NCBI GenBank assembly: GCA_965197455.1
Contig: OZ240208.1
Coordinates: forward strand, 806,001-870,000
Reading direction: 5' to 3'
Length of the DNA: 64,000 nucleotides
Origin: JAGWBD01 sp965197455
GTDB taxonomy: Bacteria; Chloroflexota; Anaerolineae; Aggregatilineales; Phototrophicaceae
In this document: positions 51,495 to 60,075 of the stretch, piece by piece
How the letters are laid out: each line of letters starts with the position of its first letter
How positions within the stretch are numbered: position 1 is the first letter of the stretch
The notes under the pieces: generated by a model
What the model saw: only the letters and a program-made list of their open reading frames with translations
Database searches by the model: none
Told to the model about the DNA's origin: nothing
Translations under genes and position numbers: made by a program

Positions 51495-53131
51495 CAGAAG
51501 GCGCCGCTGCCCGCCCGTTGCACGCGCTCGATTAGCATGAAGCCGAGTCCACAGGTCAGCAGCAAGACGACGCTCATGGCCATTGCCTGCCCGTTGTTGA
51601 GCGTCCCCGGTTGCCCCAACAGACGGTAGATGACGACCGGAATCGTTGCGCTGGCCGGACGCGCGATGATGAGCGAGGCGCCGAACTCGCCCATGCTGAT
51701 GGTGAAGGCGAAGGTGGCCCCCACCAGCAGGCCGCGGCTGACCAGCGGCAGGTCAATCTGGCGCCAGACCTGCCAGGGCGTGGCGCCCAGCACCCGCGCC
51801 GACTCGCGCAGTGCCGGCGCGATGCTGTCCAGCGTGGGCAGCACGCTGCGCACGACAAAGGGCAGCGCCACCAGGGTATGGGCGATCGGGATTAACAGCG
51901 GCGAGGCGCGCAAGTCCAGCGGCGGCTCGTCCAGAGCAATGATGAAGCCGAAGCCAAGCGTCACCGCACTCGTCGCCAGCGGCAGCATAAAAAGTGGATC
52001 CAGCCAGCGCCGACCCCGTCGTTGCAACAACGTGGCGGTGAGCAGCCCCAGGGTCAGCGCCAGCACAGTCGTCCCCAGAGCAAACAGCAAGGAGTTGCCG
52101 ACCGCGCGCAGGGGCGGCACGAAGAGTACCGAGCCGCGCACATTTTGCGACAGCGCCGCGTACCATGCGATCGTCAACCCGTCTGTGCCAGTGACGGAAC
52201 GCAGCAGCAAGGCAAACAGTGGAGCAGCCAGCAGAATCAGCATGAATCCGCTGACCCAACCCACAGTCAACCACTCGCGCACGCCCTGTGGTCGCCGCGC
52301 CGCAGCGGGCTGCAGAGTCTGCGGCAAACGTCTGCGCAATCGCGTATACACCAGCAGCATGGCGAACATCATGCCGATCTGCAGTAGCGACAACCCGGCT
52401 GCCACCGGCAGGTTGAATAGATTCACCGCCTGCAAATAGATCTCTACCTCCAGCGTCGCGAAGCGCAATTCACCCAGGATGATGATGACGCCGAAGCTGG
52501 TGAAGGTGAAGATGAATATGAGCACGGCTGCCGCCAGCAACGCCGGGCGCAACAGGGGCAGGCGCAGTTCCCACCACAGGCGCCAGCCCTGCGCACCCAG
52601 CACGCGCGCTGCTTCCTCGATTTCCACATTGCGATTGGCCCAGTAGCCGGTGATGATGCGCAGCGCCACAGCGAAGTTGTAGAAGACATGCGCCAGCAAG
52701 ATAATGGCCAGCGTACCTTCCAGACGCAGCGGCGGGGCGTCCAGCCCAAATGCCTGCTGCAAAAGCGCGTTGGCCAGACCGCGCGAACCAATCAGCGCCG
52801 AAAACGCGGCGGCCACCACAACGGTTGGCAGGACGAAGGCCAAAGTCGAGAGCGACAACAGCAGCGAACGACCCGGGAAGGACCAACGCACGCAGACCCA
52901 GGCCGCCGGTAACGCCAGCGCGAGGGTCAGCGCGGTCGAGAGCAGCGCCTGGACACAGGTGAAGACGAGGGTGTTGAGATAGTAGGGCGTGGCGATCTGT
53001 TGCAGCCGTACAAGTTCCAGCTGTCCATCCGACACCAGCCCCAGCGTAAGGATGGATAGCAGGGGCCAGATGAAAAACAGCGCCAGAAAAAGCAGCGGCA
53101 GCAGCAAAACGAGCCGCGCGGCGTGGTTCAC
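51494..53131 (-). CDS. thiP: Thiamine ABC transporter permease
   Basis: 545 residues; two homologous permease halves of about six helices each, as in ThiP/FbpB. The cytoplasmic EAA loops are EEAARVLGAQGWRLWWELRLPLLRPAL in the first half and the matching SARVLGATPWQVWRQIDLPLVSRGL in the second. The start is placed at the GTG in a GTGA overlap with the thiB stop; an ATG 42 bases upstream is possible but would overlap thiB by 46 bases. Confidence 0.88.
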   Translation of the reverse strand: MNHAARLVLLLPLLFLALFFIWPLLSILTLGLVSDGQLELVRLQQIATPYYLNTLVFTCVQALLSTALTLALALPAAWVCVRWSFPGRSLLLSLSTLAFVLPTVVVAAAFSALIGSRGLANALLQQAFGLDAPPLRLEGTLAIILLAHVFYNFAVALRIITGYWANRNVEIEEAARVLGAQGWRLWWELRLPLLRPALLAAAVLIFIFTFTSFGVIIILGELRFATLEVEIYLQAVNLFNLPVAAGLSLLQIGMMFAMLLVYTRLRRRLPQTLQPAAARRPQGVREWLTVGWVSGFMLILLAAPLFALLLRSVTGTDGLTIAWYAALSQNVRGSVLFVPPLRAVGNSLLFALGTTVLALTLGLLTATLLQRRGRRWLDPLFMLPLATSAVTLGFGFIIALDEPPLDLRASPLLIPIAHTLVALPFVVRSVLPTLDSIAPALRESARVLGATPWQVWRQIDLPLVSRGLLVGATFAFTISMGEFGASLIIARPASATIPVVIYRLLGQPGTLNNGQAMAMSVVLLLTCGLGFMLIERVQRAGSGAF

Positions 53132-54171
53132 GACTCGCCGCGCAACACCGTCTCGGTCCAGGCCTGGATCCACTCCTCACGCATGGCATCAATTTCTTCT
53201 GGCGCCACTACTGCCGGCACTTCCGCCACTTCAGCGTACTCAACAAACACCTCGGGCAGTTCTGCTTCCGCGTTGACCGGGAAGACGAACATCTGCAGCG
53301 GGATGTCCTCCTGGAAACTCGTGCCCAGCATGAAGTCAATCAGCTGCTGTGCCGCGGCCACCTGCTCACTGCCCGCCAGCACACCGGCGAACTCTATCTG
53401 GCGGAAGCAGGTGTTGTCCGCGACGATGGCCCCGGTGGGCGCCACCTCTGGCGTCTCTTCCATGAAGAACACCTCGACTGGCGGGCTGCTGGCGTAACTG
53501 ACGACCAGCGGATACTCGCCGCCACTGATGCTGAACTCGCCCCAGTAAGCGCTCTCCCAGCCGCTGACCACGCGCACTTCGTTCTCAACCAGCTCTCGCC
53601 AGTAGTCCAGCCAGGTGGTCTCGCCCTCCGTGCCAAAGACGCCGATGGTCGCCAGCATGAAGGCCAGGCCAGGCGAGGAAGTCGCCGGATTCTCGACGAC
53701 CAACAGACCGCGATACTCCGGCTCCGTCAACGCCGCCAGGCTTTCTGGCAGCTCAAGCTCCTGCTCTGCGAACCAGGCAACGTCGTAGTTCAGGCACACA
53801 TCACCATAGTCTATCGGCGTGACGCGATGCTCTGCGTCCAGCTGGAAGTGCTCGGGAACTTGCTCAAGCATGGGTGATTCATAGGGCAGGAATATGTCGT
53901 TGGCCAGCGCCCTGCCGAGAAATGTGTTGTCCACGCCGAACAGCACATCTCCTAGCGGGTTACCGCGCGACAGGATGGCCTTGTTAAGCGTCTCCCCCGC
54001 ATCACCAATCTGCAATATTTCCACGCGAATCCCGGTCGCGGCCATGAACTCTGCCAGCACTTCCTCACCAATAGCGAAACTGTCATGCGTGACCAAAGTC
54101 ACGACCGTCTCCTGCGCGCTGACAGATGTCAGCAAGATCAGCAGTAAACCTACTGTCCCCAGTAAACGCAC
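53128..54171 (-). CDS. thiB: Thiamine ABC transporter substrate-binding protein
   Basis: 347 residues. Signal peptide RLLGTVGLLLILLTSVSAQ. Type II binding fold: VTLVTHDSFAIGEEVLAEFMAATGI, GNPLGDVLFGVDNTFLGRAL and VTPIDYGDVCLNYDVAWF, close to ThiB. The start is GTG with GGAAGGAG 6 bases upstream. A longer frame running back to 54345 would translate the riboswitch and is rejected. Binds thiamine or its phosphates outside the membrane and delivers them to ThiP. Confidence 0.9.
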   Translation of the reverse strand: MRLLGTVGLLLILLTSVSAQETVVTLVTHDSFAIGEEVLAEFMAATGIRVEILQIGDAGETLNKAILSRGNPLGDVLFGVDNTFLGRALANDIFLPYESPMLEQVPEHFQLDAEHRVTPIDYGDVCLNYDVAWFAEQELELPESLAALTEPEYRGLLVVENPATSSPGLAFMLATIGVFGTEGETTWLDYWRELVENEVRVVSGWESAYWGEFSISGGEYPLVVSYASSPPVEVFFMEETPEVAPTGAIVADNTCFRQIEFAGVLAGSEQVAAAQQLIDFMLGTSFQEDIPLQMFVFPVNAEAELPEVFVEYAEVAEVPAVVAPEEIDAMREEWIQAWTETVLRGES

Positions 54172-54190
54172 ATCAGGCTCCTTCCGTTGC

Positions 54191-54221
54191 AAACAAAAAC
54201 CACCCCGACCTTCCAGGGTGG
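54191..54221 (-). terminator. Riboswitch-controlled intrinsic terminator upstream of thiB
   Basis: Minus strand CCACCC, 10-base loop, GGGTGG, then TTTTTGTTT. It lies between the TPP aptamer and the thiB ribosome site. Its 5' arm runs into CCCTGG, which is complementary to CCAGGG at the 5' edge of the aptamer, so the two pairings are mutually exclusive. Confidence 0.7.
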
Positions 54222-54234
54222 CTGCCATTCGCTC

Positions 54235-54328
54235 CTCGCACGCTTCCTGCGCCGGCATGATCCGGATCAGGTTCGAGGGTCGATGCGACGGTACGCATCC
54301 TCTCAGCCCGCTCGCGCGGACTCCCCTG
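54235..54328 (-). promoter_or_regulatory. TPP riboswitch (thi-box) controlling thiBPQ
   Basis: Reading the minus strand, the conserved aptamer blocks occur in order: CAGGGGAGTCC, then GGGCTGAGAGGATGCG, a variable P3 arm, GACCCTCG, and AACCTGATCCGGATCATGCC followed by GGCGCAGGAAG. CTGAGA and CCTGATC...GCGCAGG are the thiamine-pyrophosphate contact sequences. It should terminate transcription of the transporter when TPP is plentiful. Confidence 0.93.
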
Positions 54329-54345
54329 GTTGCTCGATTTTGCAT

Positions 54346-54374
54346 ACTGTAACCCGCATACTGACCGGTGTCAA
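54346..54374 (-). promoter_or_regulatory. Promoter of the thiBPQ operon
   Basis: Minus strand TTGACA, 17-bp spacer, TACAGT. Start near 54339, eleven bases before the aptamer. This is the only perfect -35 paired with a good -10 in the window. Confidence 0.75.
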
Positions 54375-54391
54375 ATGAAACACGGCCAGAA

Positions 54392-55255
54392 TCAGGTGTG
54401 AGCGAGAAACTCCGCGAGCCACTTGTCGAACTGACCCGCGTTGCACTGCTCTACATAGCTCAGGAAAGCGTCGCTGTCCAGTCGGTAGAGTGGATGGCAG
54501 CTGGAAGGCCATGCGCCCTGCGGCGCAGGCACGATGACGTCGGCGCCGGGCGCCGGCAGAATGTGCCCCTCGACCGTCGCATACAGCTTCGTGACCAGAC
54601 GCTCAACCGTCACGATGACTGTATCAGCGGCGTAAGCCAGCTCCATGTCGATGCCGAGGTTGCGATTCAGCAGCACGTTGCCCTGCGCATCCGCCTCCAG
54701 ACCATGCAGCACGGCCACATCCAGCGGAATTGCCGGGAAGGCGATCAGGGGTTCCTCGCCATATACATCCTGCATCGATTGCACGTCCGGCCGCAGCCGC
54801 GGCAAATCAGTCCCGCGCCAGGCGCGTGAAGGCATGAAGCTGGTGCCGGCCATCGTGGCGCGTATGCCGGAAACGATGCTGAGCTCGGTCTCTTCCAGAA
54901 TGTGCAGCCTTCCCTGCTGAGCAGCTGCGCTGAACATGGGCGCCAGGCCAAAGTATTCCAGACCGAAGTAAACGCTGCGCACCGTGCTGACACAACCGGC
55001 ACCCACCAACAGGTCGGATTCCAGACCGGCAGTGAAGCTCAGCAGCGTCAGGTCGAGAGGTGCTTGCGCCCGCTGCAGCAGGGCGCGCACGAAAGCCAGC
55101 GGGCGACGGTAGAGCGTCATGCCGCCCGGCGCCAAAGTCTGCCCGTCGCACAGAAGAGCAGCCGCTTCGTTCAGTGTGCAAATTTCAATAATTGCTGACC
55201 TCGCCCAGGTCAATATCGAGAACGTCCGACAACCACAAGATGGCGGCCTTGCCAC
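54392..55255 (-). CDS. CoA-transferase alpha-subunit-like protein, start uncertain
   Basis: Family I CoA-transferase, subunit A type (glutaconate/3-oxoacid). LNEAAALLCDGQTLAPGGMT, SFTAGLESDLLVGAGCV, SVYFGLEYFGLAP, MAGTSFMPSRAWRGTD, PLDVAVLHGLEADAQGNVLL and TVIVTVERLV fit the family. The beta subunit carrying the catalytic Glu is not adjacent, so it is an orphan. Family sequence begins about residue 27 of the frame; the only ATG before it (55255) lies 70 bases inside the DUF262 gene, and codons between are ATT or CTG. Its native start may have been altered when the DUF262 gene arrived. Confidence 0.75.
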   Translation of the reverse strand: MARPPSCGCRTFSILTWARSAIIEICTLNEAAALLCDGQTLAPGGMTLYRRPLAFVRALLQRAQAPLDLTLLSFTAGLESDLLVGAGCVSTVRSVYFGLEYFGLAPMFSAAAQQGRLHILEETELSIVSGIRATMAGTSFMPSRAWRGTDLPRLRPDVQSMQDVYGEEPLIAFPAIPLDVAVLHGLEADAQGNVLLNRNLGIDMELAYAADTVIVTVERLVTKLYATVEGHILPAPGADVIVPAPQGAWPSSCHPLYRLDSDAFLSYVEQCNAGQFDKWLAEFLAHT

Positions 55256-57263
55256 GATGCTCGTTAATATCGTCTACTTCACGATTATGTTTTACTAAGT
55301 TGCGAAATTCATGGAAATCAGCCAGATTTCGCTGGGCTACGCCCTTGGATGGGAAGATCTTGGCAAAGTGGATCCAGTTCTTCTTATTTTCTATGATCCC
55401 TAAATAGTCAGAAACATCCGCAAAATCCCACCGCGCTCTCAAGTCTCGTTTATAGTCTTCGAGAGAATTTCCAGGATTCTTCAATATGTGGTCATCGATG
55501 CGCTTTTGAATGTTACTGTGAATCTTTCCTCCTCCGACAGACTCCACGTTTTCCTTCCAGTACGCGGCTCCTTCGGCAGTAAAAAGCGAATTGTGAATGG
55601 TGTCCCGCAGGGCGGTCTCAACTATGTCAATGGCCGGATTTCGCTGCTCTTCCCCCAGTCGAACTCTGGCGCCGCTCAGATACTGAATTTCTTCTAGCAA
55701 TAGAGTGGATCTTTGTTTTAGGAACAATTGATAGTCGTCACTCCAAATTCCAGAGTCCTTGCCCACCGGAATCAAATGTGAGCGCATAACTTCCCTGAAT
55801 CTGTGCTCGCCAAGCTTCTGGCGAATGTCATCCATGTACTGGCTTGGAGATGAATCACCAATCTTGCGGTTCAAGTCCGCTGGTATGAAGCAGAAATTTG
55901 GAATCCGGTGAACATCTTTAGTCATGAACCCTTGCATTTTAAGGAAGCCTGAGGGGAATATGTGATGGTTTTCTGCCCTTGTGAATCGCTCATAATCTGG
56001 CCCGACAACCTGGAACTCCTCGCCCGTATCGAAACGGCGTGGCTGCTGTAAATTTAGCAGACACAAAATGCCGTTGCGGACTGCAGAGGTCGTTGCTCCC
56101 ATAGAGCCATCAGCGAGTGCTCTTTCACTAACTGTAAGTGGTAATCCAAACTCAGTTTGCGAGTTGATGAACTCACGAAAGGCTGTCGCGTCATTTGTCA
56201 TCGCCGTCTGGGATGCTCCGCTGTAGCGGTTACCAAACGCTGCTTGCCAGAACCAGCTGTCGATTTGCTCAAGATGCTTTCGGGAGAGAATCTTTCGATC
56301 CTCTGTAAGGAAGAACCAGTGCTGCAACACTGGTAACATAGCTTCATAGGGTACAAACTCCAGCCTAATGGCACGATAACGCTCGCGAACGAATTCAATG
56401 CTCAGCAAAAGACTTTCGATAGTCTTGCTCCAAGCTGCCTGTATATCTTCTGTTTTAAGATTCATCTGAACCTGGAATTCTGTGCTGTTGCGGATGTTAA
56501 GTGATAATGCTTGTGGTATGTTTGTCTCGCTAAGCATACAAAACTCCACAGGCAACTTCTCCAGAAGATCCTTCTCAGTCTTTTCTCGTAAATCGAACGC
56601 TTCTGTCATGATCGAGGCAGCTATCAGATCGTAGCGACTGAGCCGTTTTCCCTGCTGGTTGATACGTTCAAAGATTTCGACTGTCTCGCCGATCTTCATA
56701 TTTCTGACTTCAATTACCGAGAATGGATAGTTCATCAACAAACTGCGATAACGCTCAAATCGAGGTTTGAATTCCTGCTGTGACACACTTTCATAGATAC
56801 CAATGGGATTCGGTCCCAACAAGTCTTTTACTGAAACCCAGCGCCTGTTGTCCGGCTTGCGAAATGAGAAGATCTCATGCTCATGTGAATCTTCCACACT
56901 CAAATCAATGACCAGCCGACCAAAGTCTTCGTCATCAACTGTCAATCCATTGATTACTGCATACAGCGAAGTCAGACGCTGTTGCCCGTCCAGAATGAGC
57001 GTGTAGTTCTTATGTTTTTCAAGCGGTGGTTGTTTCAACTCCTCACTATCTCGCAAAAAATGATTGTATTCTGCAGGCGCCTCCCAGAGAAACAGTGTGC
57101 CAATGGGGTACTCCTTAACCATACTGTCGAAAAGCTTACGGACACGGGGACGGTCCCAAATAAATTCTCTCTGAAACCGTGGGATCCGCAGTTTCCCCTG
57201 CTGTATATCTTGCACAAGACGAGCAAGACTGTATTGTTCAACCCTGATTTTTTCGATTTGCAT
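55185..57263 (-). CDS. DUF262 plus HNH (DUF1524-like) protein, GmrSD/SspE-type defence nuclease candidate
   Basis: 692 residues. N-terminal DUF262: IPRFQREFIWDRPRVRKLFDSM and LILDGQQRLTSLYAVINGL (DGQQR at residues 92-96, the ParB-like nucleotide site), FERINQQGKRLSRYDLIAA. C-terminal HNH-like block AENHHIFPSGFL (about 431-441) and later NFCFIPADLNRKIGD. This layout is that of GmrSD-type modification-dependent restriction enzymes and of SspE. The coding sequence is visibly AT-richer than every neighbour, with AAA, GAA, TTT and ATT codons common, which suggests recent transfer. Start chosen by family alignment. No methylase, dnd/ssp or BREX gene is beside it. Confidence 0.87.
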   Translation of the reverse strand: MQIEKIRVEQYSLARLVQDIQQGKLRIPRFQREFIWDRPRVRKLFDSMVKEYPIGTLFLWEAPAEYNHFLRDSEELKQPPLEKHKNYTLILDGQQRLTSLYAVINGLTVDDEDFGRLVIDLSVEDSHEHEIFSFRKPDNRRWVSVKDLLGPNPIGIYESVSQQEFKPRFERYRSLLMNYPFSVIEVRNMKIGETVEIFERINQQGKRLSRYDLIAASIMTEAFDLREKTEKDLLEKLPVEFCMLSETNIPQALSLNIRNSTEFQVQMNLKTEDIQAAWSKTIESLLLSIEFVRERYRAIRLEFVPYEAMLPVLQHWFFLTEDRKILSRKHLEQIDSWFWQAAFGNRYSGASQTAMTNDATAFREFINSQTEFGLPLTVSERALADGSMGATTSAVRNGILCLLNLQQPRRFDTGEEFQVVGPDYERFTRAENHHIFPSGFLKMQGFMTKDVHRIPNFCFIPADLNRKIGDSSPSQYMDDIRQKLGEHRFREVMRSHLIPVGKDSGIWSDDYQLFLKQRSTLLLEEIQYLSGARVRLGEEQRNPAIDIVETALRDTIHNSLFTAEGAAYWKENVESVGGGKIHSNIQKRIDDHILKNPGNSLEDYKRDLRARWDFADVSDYLGIIENKKNWIHFAKIFPSKGVAQRNLADFHEFRNLVKHNREVDDINEHRGKAAILWLSDVLDIDLGEVSNY

Positions 57264-57294
57264 AATCACCACTTTCGATTCGAACCCTTTCGCA

Positions 57295-57322
57295 ATTCTA
57301 CCAGCGTGGCCCCCAGCGACAA
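57295..57322 (-). promoter_or_regulatory. Predicted promoter of the DUF262 gene
   Basis: Minus strand TTGTCG, 16-bp spacer, TAGAAT. Leader of about 25 bases. The promoter lies in normal-GC sequence, the gene in AT-richer sequence. Confidence 0.45.
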
Positions 57323-57362
57323 CCTTCCATCCAGTATTCATCCCGCGCTCACCCACCATGGC

Positions 57363-57368
57363 TATACT
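57363..57368 (+). promoter_or_regulatory. Candidate -10 box of the S41 protease gene
   Basis: TATACT about 25 bases before the preferred ATG; it overlaps the earliest in-frame ATG at 57358, which is therefore unlikely to be used. Confidence 0.4.
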
Positions 57369-57393
57369 TGAGCCAGACAACCTGGAGATGGCC

Positions 57394-58605
57394 ATGCCCG
57401 GCATACGGCAGCATCGCATTCCCCTGCTCATCCCGCTCGTGCTGGCACTCGCGTTCGGTTTCCTGCTCGGCACTACGCGCAGTGAACTGAATGCCGGCAA
57501 CGGGACTCCCCTGTCGTCTGACGAGGAGGCGCTTTTCGATGCCTTCTGGCAGGTATGGGAGATCATCCAGGAAGATTTTGTCGCGCCCGACGGCTCAGAA
57601 ATCACGCCTGCCACACTGGTTGATGGCGCCATTCGTGGCGTGGTGGAGGCGCTCGGTGACGAACACAGCGGCTACCTGGACCCGCTGCAGTTCCCGGTCA
57701 TGCAGGAGGACTGGTCCGGCTCGATTGAAGGCATCGGCGCTGTCGTGCAACGGGATGATGACTCTGGCTTCCTGCAGATCGCGTGGGTGCTTCCCGGGTC
57801 GCCGGCCGAGGCAGCGGGTCTGGGCGCGGGAGATATTTTCCTGGAGGTTGACGGTGTTGACGTGCTCGATTCCAGCCAGCTGGAACTCGCCGCGCTGGTG
57901 CGCGGGCCGGACGGCAGTGACGTTCAGCTCACCATGAAACAGGGTGAAGAAACCTTGAGTTTCACGATTACACGCGCGCGTATCGTCGTGCCTAACATTG
58001 AGTGGCGTTTGCTCAAGGATACAGGCTTTGGCTATATCCGCCTGCAACACTTCAATGCCAACGCGCGCGCCGGCATGGATGATGCCTTTGCGGCGCTGAA
58101 GGCTCAATCGCTCCCAGGTCTGGTGCTGGATCTGCGGGGCAACCCTGGCGGCTTGCTACAAAGCGCTATTGAGATATCCAGCGCATTCATCGAGGAAGGG
58201 CCGATTGCCATTCAGGACTATGGCGAGCGCGAGCGGGTTATCCAGGCCGATGGCAGCTTCGCCGGACTCGCCATGCCGATGGTCGTACTGGTGGATGGCC
58301 GCAGCGCCAGCGCTTCCGAGCTGGTCGCCGGCGCCCTGCAGGACCGGGGCCACGCGACGATCATTGGCGAACAGACCTTTGGCAAGGGCACCATGCAGAA
58401 TCTCTATGACCTTGACAATGGCGGTGGGCTGCAACTTACCATCGCGCGCTGGCTCACGCCGGACGGTCGCTGGATCCATGCGCAGGGCATCACACCAGAT
58501 CTGCCGGTAGCGCAGTCGGAAGCTTCAGAGAATGGCGAGCCCGATGCACAGTTGCAGGCCGCTGTCGCGCACCTGGAAGCTCTCATCGCAGACATCGCCG
58601 CTTGA
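57394..58605 (+). CDS. S41-family C-terminal processing peptidase with PDZ domain
   Basis: 403 residues. One N-terminal membrane segment or signal (IPLLIPLVLALAFGFLLG). EDWSGSIEGIGAVVQRDDDSGFLQI and VLPGSPAEAAGLGAGDIFLEVDGVDV form the PDZ domain at about 95-180. The protease core shows GYIRLQHF, LDLRGNPGGLLQSAIEISS, and DGRSASASELVAGALQD with the nucleophile Ser, then GEQTFGKGTMQN with the general-base Lys. Acts outside the membrane on protein C-termini (CtpA/CtpB-like). The start is placed after GGAG with 6-base spacing. Confidence 0.93.
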   Translation: MPGIRQHRIPLLIPLVLALAFGFLLGTTRSELNAGNGTPLSSDEEALFDAFWQVWEIIQEDFVAPDGSEITPATLVDGAIRGVVEALGDEHSGYLDPLQFPVMQEDWSGSIEGIGAVVQRDDDSGFLQIAWVLPGSPAEAAGLGAGDIFLEVDGVDVLDSSQLELAALVRGPDGSDVQLTMKQGEETLSFTITRARIVVPNIEWRLLKDTGFGYIRLQHFNANARAGMDDAFAALKAQSLPGLVLDLRGNPGGLLQSAIEISSAFIEEGPIAIQDYGERERVIQADGSFAGLAMPMVVLVDGRSASASELVAGALQDRGHATIIGEQTFGKGTMQNLYDLDNGGGLQLTIARWLTPDGRWIHAQGITPDLPVAQSEASENGEPDAQLQAAVAHLEALIADIAA

Positions 58606-58687
58606 AACTTGCCTCGATTCAGGTCAGTCTACTGACACGACATCGCTCGCATCAAGGCAAACCAGATGACGCCGCACCAGGCATGGC

Positions 58688-58708
58688 GGTCAGGCACAGG
58701 ACCTGACC
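58688..58708 (+). terminator. Possible terminator hairpin after the S41 gene
   Basis: GGTCAGG, 7-base loop, CCTGACC: a perfect 7-bp stem in the 131-base gap between the protease and the first MFS gene. The following TGGTTGCTG is only weakly U-rich. The rest of the gap shows no gene. Confidence 0.35.
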
Positions 58709-58736
58709 TGGTTGCTGCCAAACGATTCAAGCCCAG

Positions 58737-59918
58737 GTGAACTCAACCTACACATCCCGACGCCTGCGCATCCTGCTGGCCTGGCTCGCCTTCATCGCGC
58801 TCGGGATTCCGGGCGCCGCAATAGGCGTTGCCTGGCCTTCCATGCGCGATACCTGGAGCTTGCCCACGGCCTCCCTGGGCATTCTTCTGCTGGCCCTGAC
58901 CTTCGGCTACCTTTCGGGCGCCTTTGTGAGCGGACGTCTGGTCATCAGGTTCGGCATGGGCAGCACCCTCATTCTGTCCAGCACAGTCATCACCGGTGGC
59001 TTGCTCGGATTCGGCCTGGCGCCAGGCTGGACTCCGCTGATCGCCGCCGCCTTCTTTCTGGGACTTGGCCAGGGCACGCTCGACGCAGGAATCAATCTCT
59101 ATTTTGCCAACCACTTCAACGCCAGAATGATGAACTGGCTGCATGCCAGCTTCAGCGTCGGCGCGACGCTCGGTCCCTTCATCGTGCAGCTGGCGATCTC
59201 GTCCGGACAGGGCTGGCGTATCGTATGGCTCGCCATCGCGCTCGTCCAACTGCTCCTCACCGGCGCCTACTTCTTCACTCGCGCCAGCTGGCACTCGTCA
59301 CGCAGGCAAGAGACAGACACAGTTGCTGATGCGCCATCCATACTGGCCACCTTGCGCCAGCCAGCCGTACTGCTCGGCATGGCCTTGTTTTTCGTCTTCG
59401 TCGGCATCGAGACTGCCACCGGCAGCTGGAGCTTCACGTTGTTCAGCGAAACTCGCGCCATTGACAGCGCTCTGGCTGCCACCTGGGTGGGGCTCTACTG
59501 GGGCAGCTTCGCGCTGAGTCGTATTTTGTTCGGTTTCTTTGCCGACAAACTCCCGGCCACGACGAGTATTCGCGTGTCCATAATCGCTGTCCTGCTTGGC
59601 GGGCTGATGTTCAGCCTGCGCGAGCCGGTCGCCATCAGCCTGGCAGGGCTCTTGCTGATCGGCTTCGCCCAGGCGCCGGTCTTCCCGTTGCTCATCACCG
59701 CCACACCCAGGCGCCTGGGAGAGGGCCATGCAACCAACGCCATCGGCTTTCAGATGAGCGCGGCAGGCCTGGGCATTGCGGGATTGCCGGCCCTGGTCGG
59801 GGTTGTCGCCAGCTTCAGCAGTTTCGAAATCCTTGGGCCTTTCCTGGCAGCTTCTGCCCTGATCAGCCTGCTGCTTTTCCAACTCATCATTCGCACGGGC
59901 ACATCGGAATCAGCATAG
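58737..59918 (+). CDS. MFS transporter, first of a tandem pair
   Basis: 393 residues, about 12 helices, starting at GTG. IALGIPGAAIGVAWPSMRDTW in helix 1, FGYLSGAFVSGRLVIRFG with the helix 2-3 motif, INLYFANHFNARMMNWLHASFSVGATLGP, and LPALVGVVASFSSFEILGPFL near the end. The protein resembles sugar/drug-type major facilitators; substrate unknown. It aligns end to end without gaps with the next gene, with roughly two thirds identical residues by eye. The start codon lacks a clear ribosome site. Confidence 0.87.
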   Translation: MNSTYTSRRLRILLAWLAFIALGIPGAAIGVAWPSMRDTWSLPTASLGILLLALTFGYLSGAFVSGRLVIRFGMGSTLILSSTVITGGLLGFGLAPGWTPLIAAAFFLGLGQGTLDAGINLYFANHFNARMMNWLHASFSVGATLGPFIVQLAISSGQGWRIVWLAIALVQLLLTGAYFFTRASWHSSRRQETDTVADAPSILATLRQPAVLLGMALFFVFVGIETATGSWSFTLFSETRAIDSALAATWVGLYWGSFALSRILFGFFADKLPATTSIRVSIIAVLLGGLMFSLREPVAISLAGLLLIGFAQAPVFPLLITATPRRLGEGHATNAIGFQMSAAGLGIAGLPALVGVVASFSSFEILGPFLAASALISLLLFQLIIRTGTSESA

Positions 59919-60075
59919 ATGACAGACCCTGCCCTTCGGTTGACCGCAATTATTCCGCAGGCAGGACACAAAATGCGCATTGCTCGCTTTGAGGCAATCG
60001 ACAGATGACGCTGGACATTCTCTTGCCGCCGGGCACAGGGACGGGTCGCCGGCTTACCGGACGGTGTACGCCGGT

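Noticed and set aside
50502..54171. Iron(III) ABC transporter (FbpABC) reading of thiBPQ
   Set aside because: The sequence families overlap, but the TPP riboswitch directly upstream makes thiamine the substrate.
54172..54345. N-terminal extension of thiB through the riboswitch to an ATG at 54345
   Set aside because: It would translate the TPP aptamer and terminator and starts at the -10 box. The GTG at 54171 has a strong ribosome site followed by a signal peptide.
54392..57400. Transposon or integrative element carrying the DUF262 gene
   Set aside because: No transposase, integrase, inverted repeats or target duplication could be seen at either edge.
57264..57632. 123-codon upstream extension of the DUF262 gene
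   Set aside because: It runs across the predicted promoter and into the S41 gene in antisense, with normal GC; DUF262 similarity begins at MQIEKIRV.
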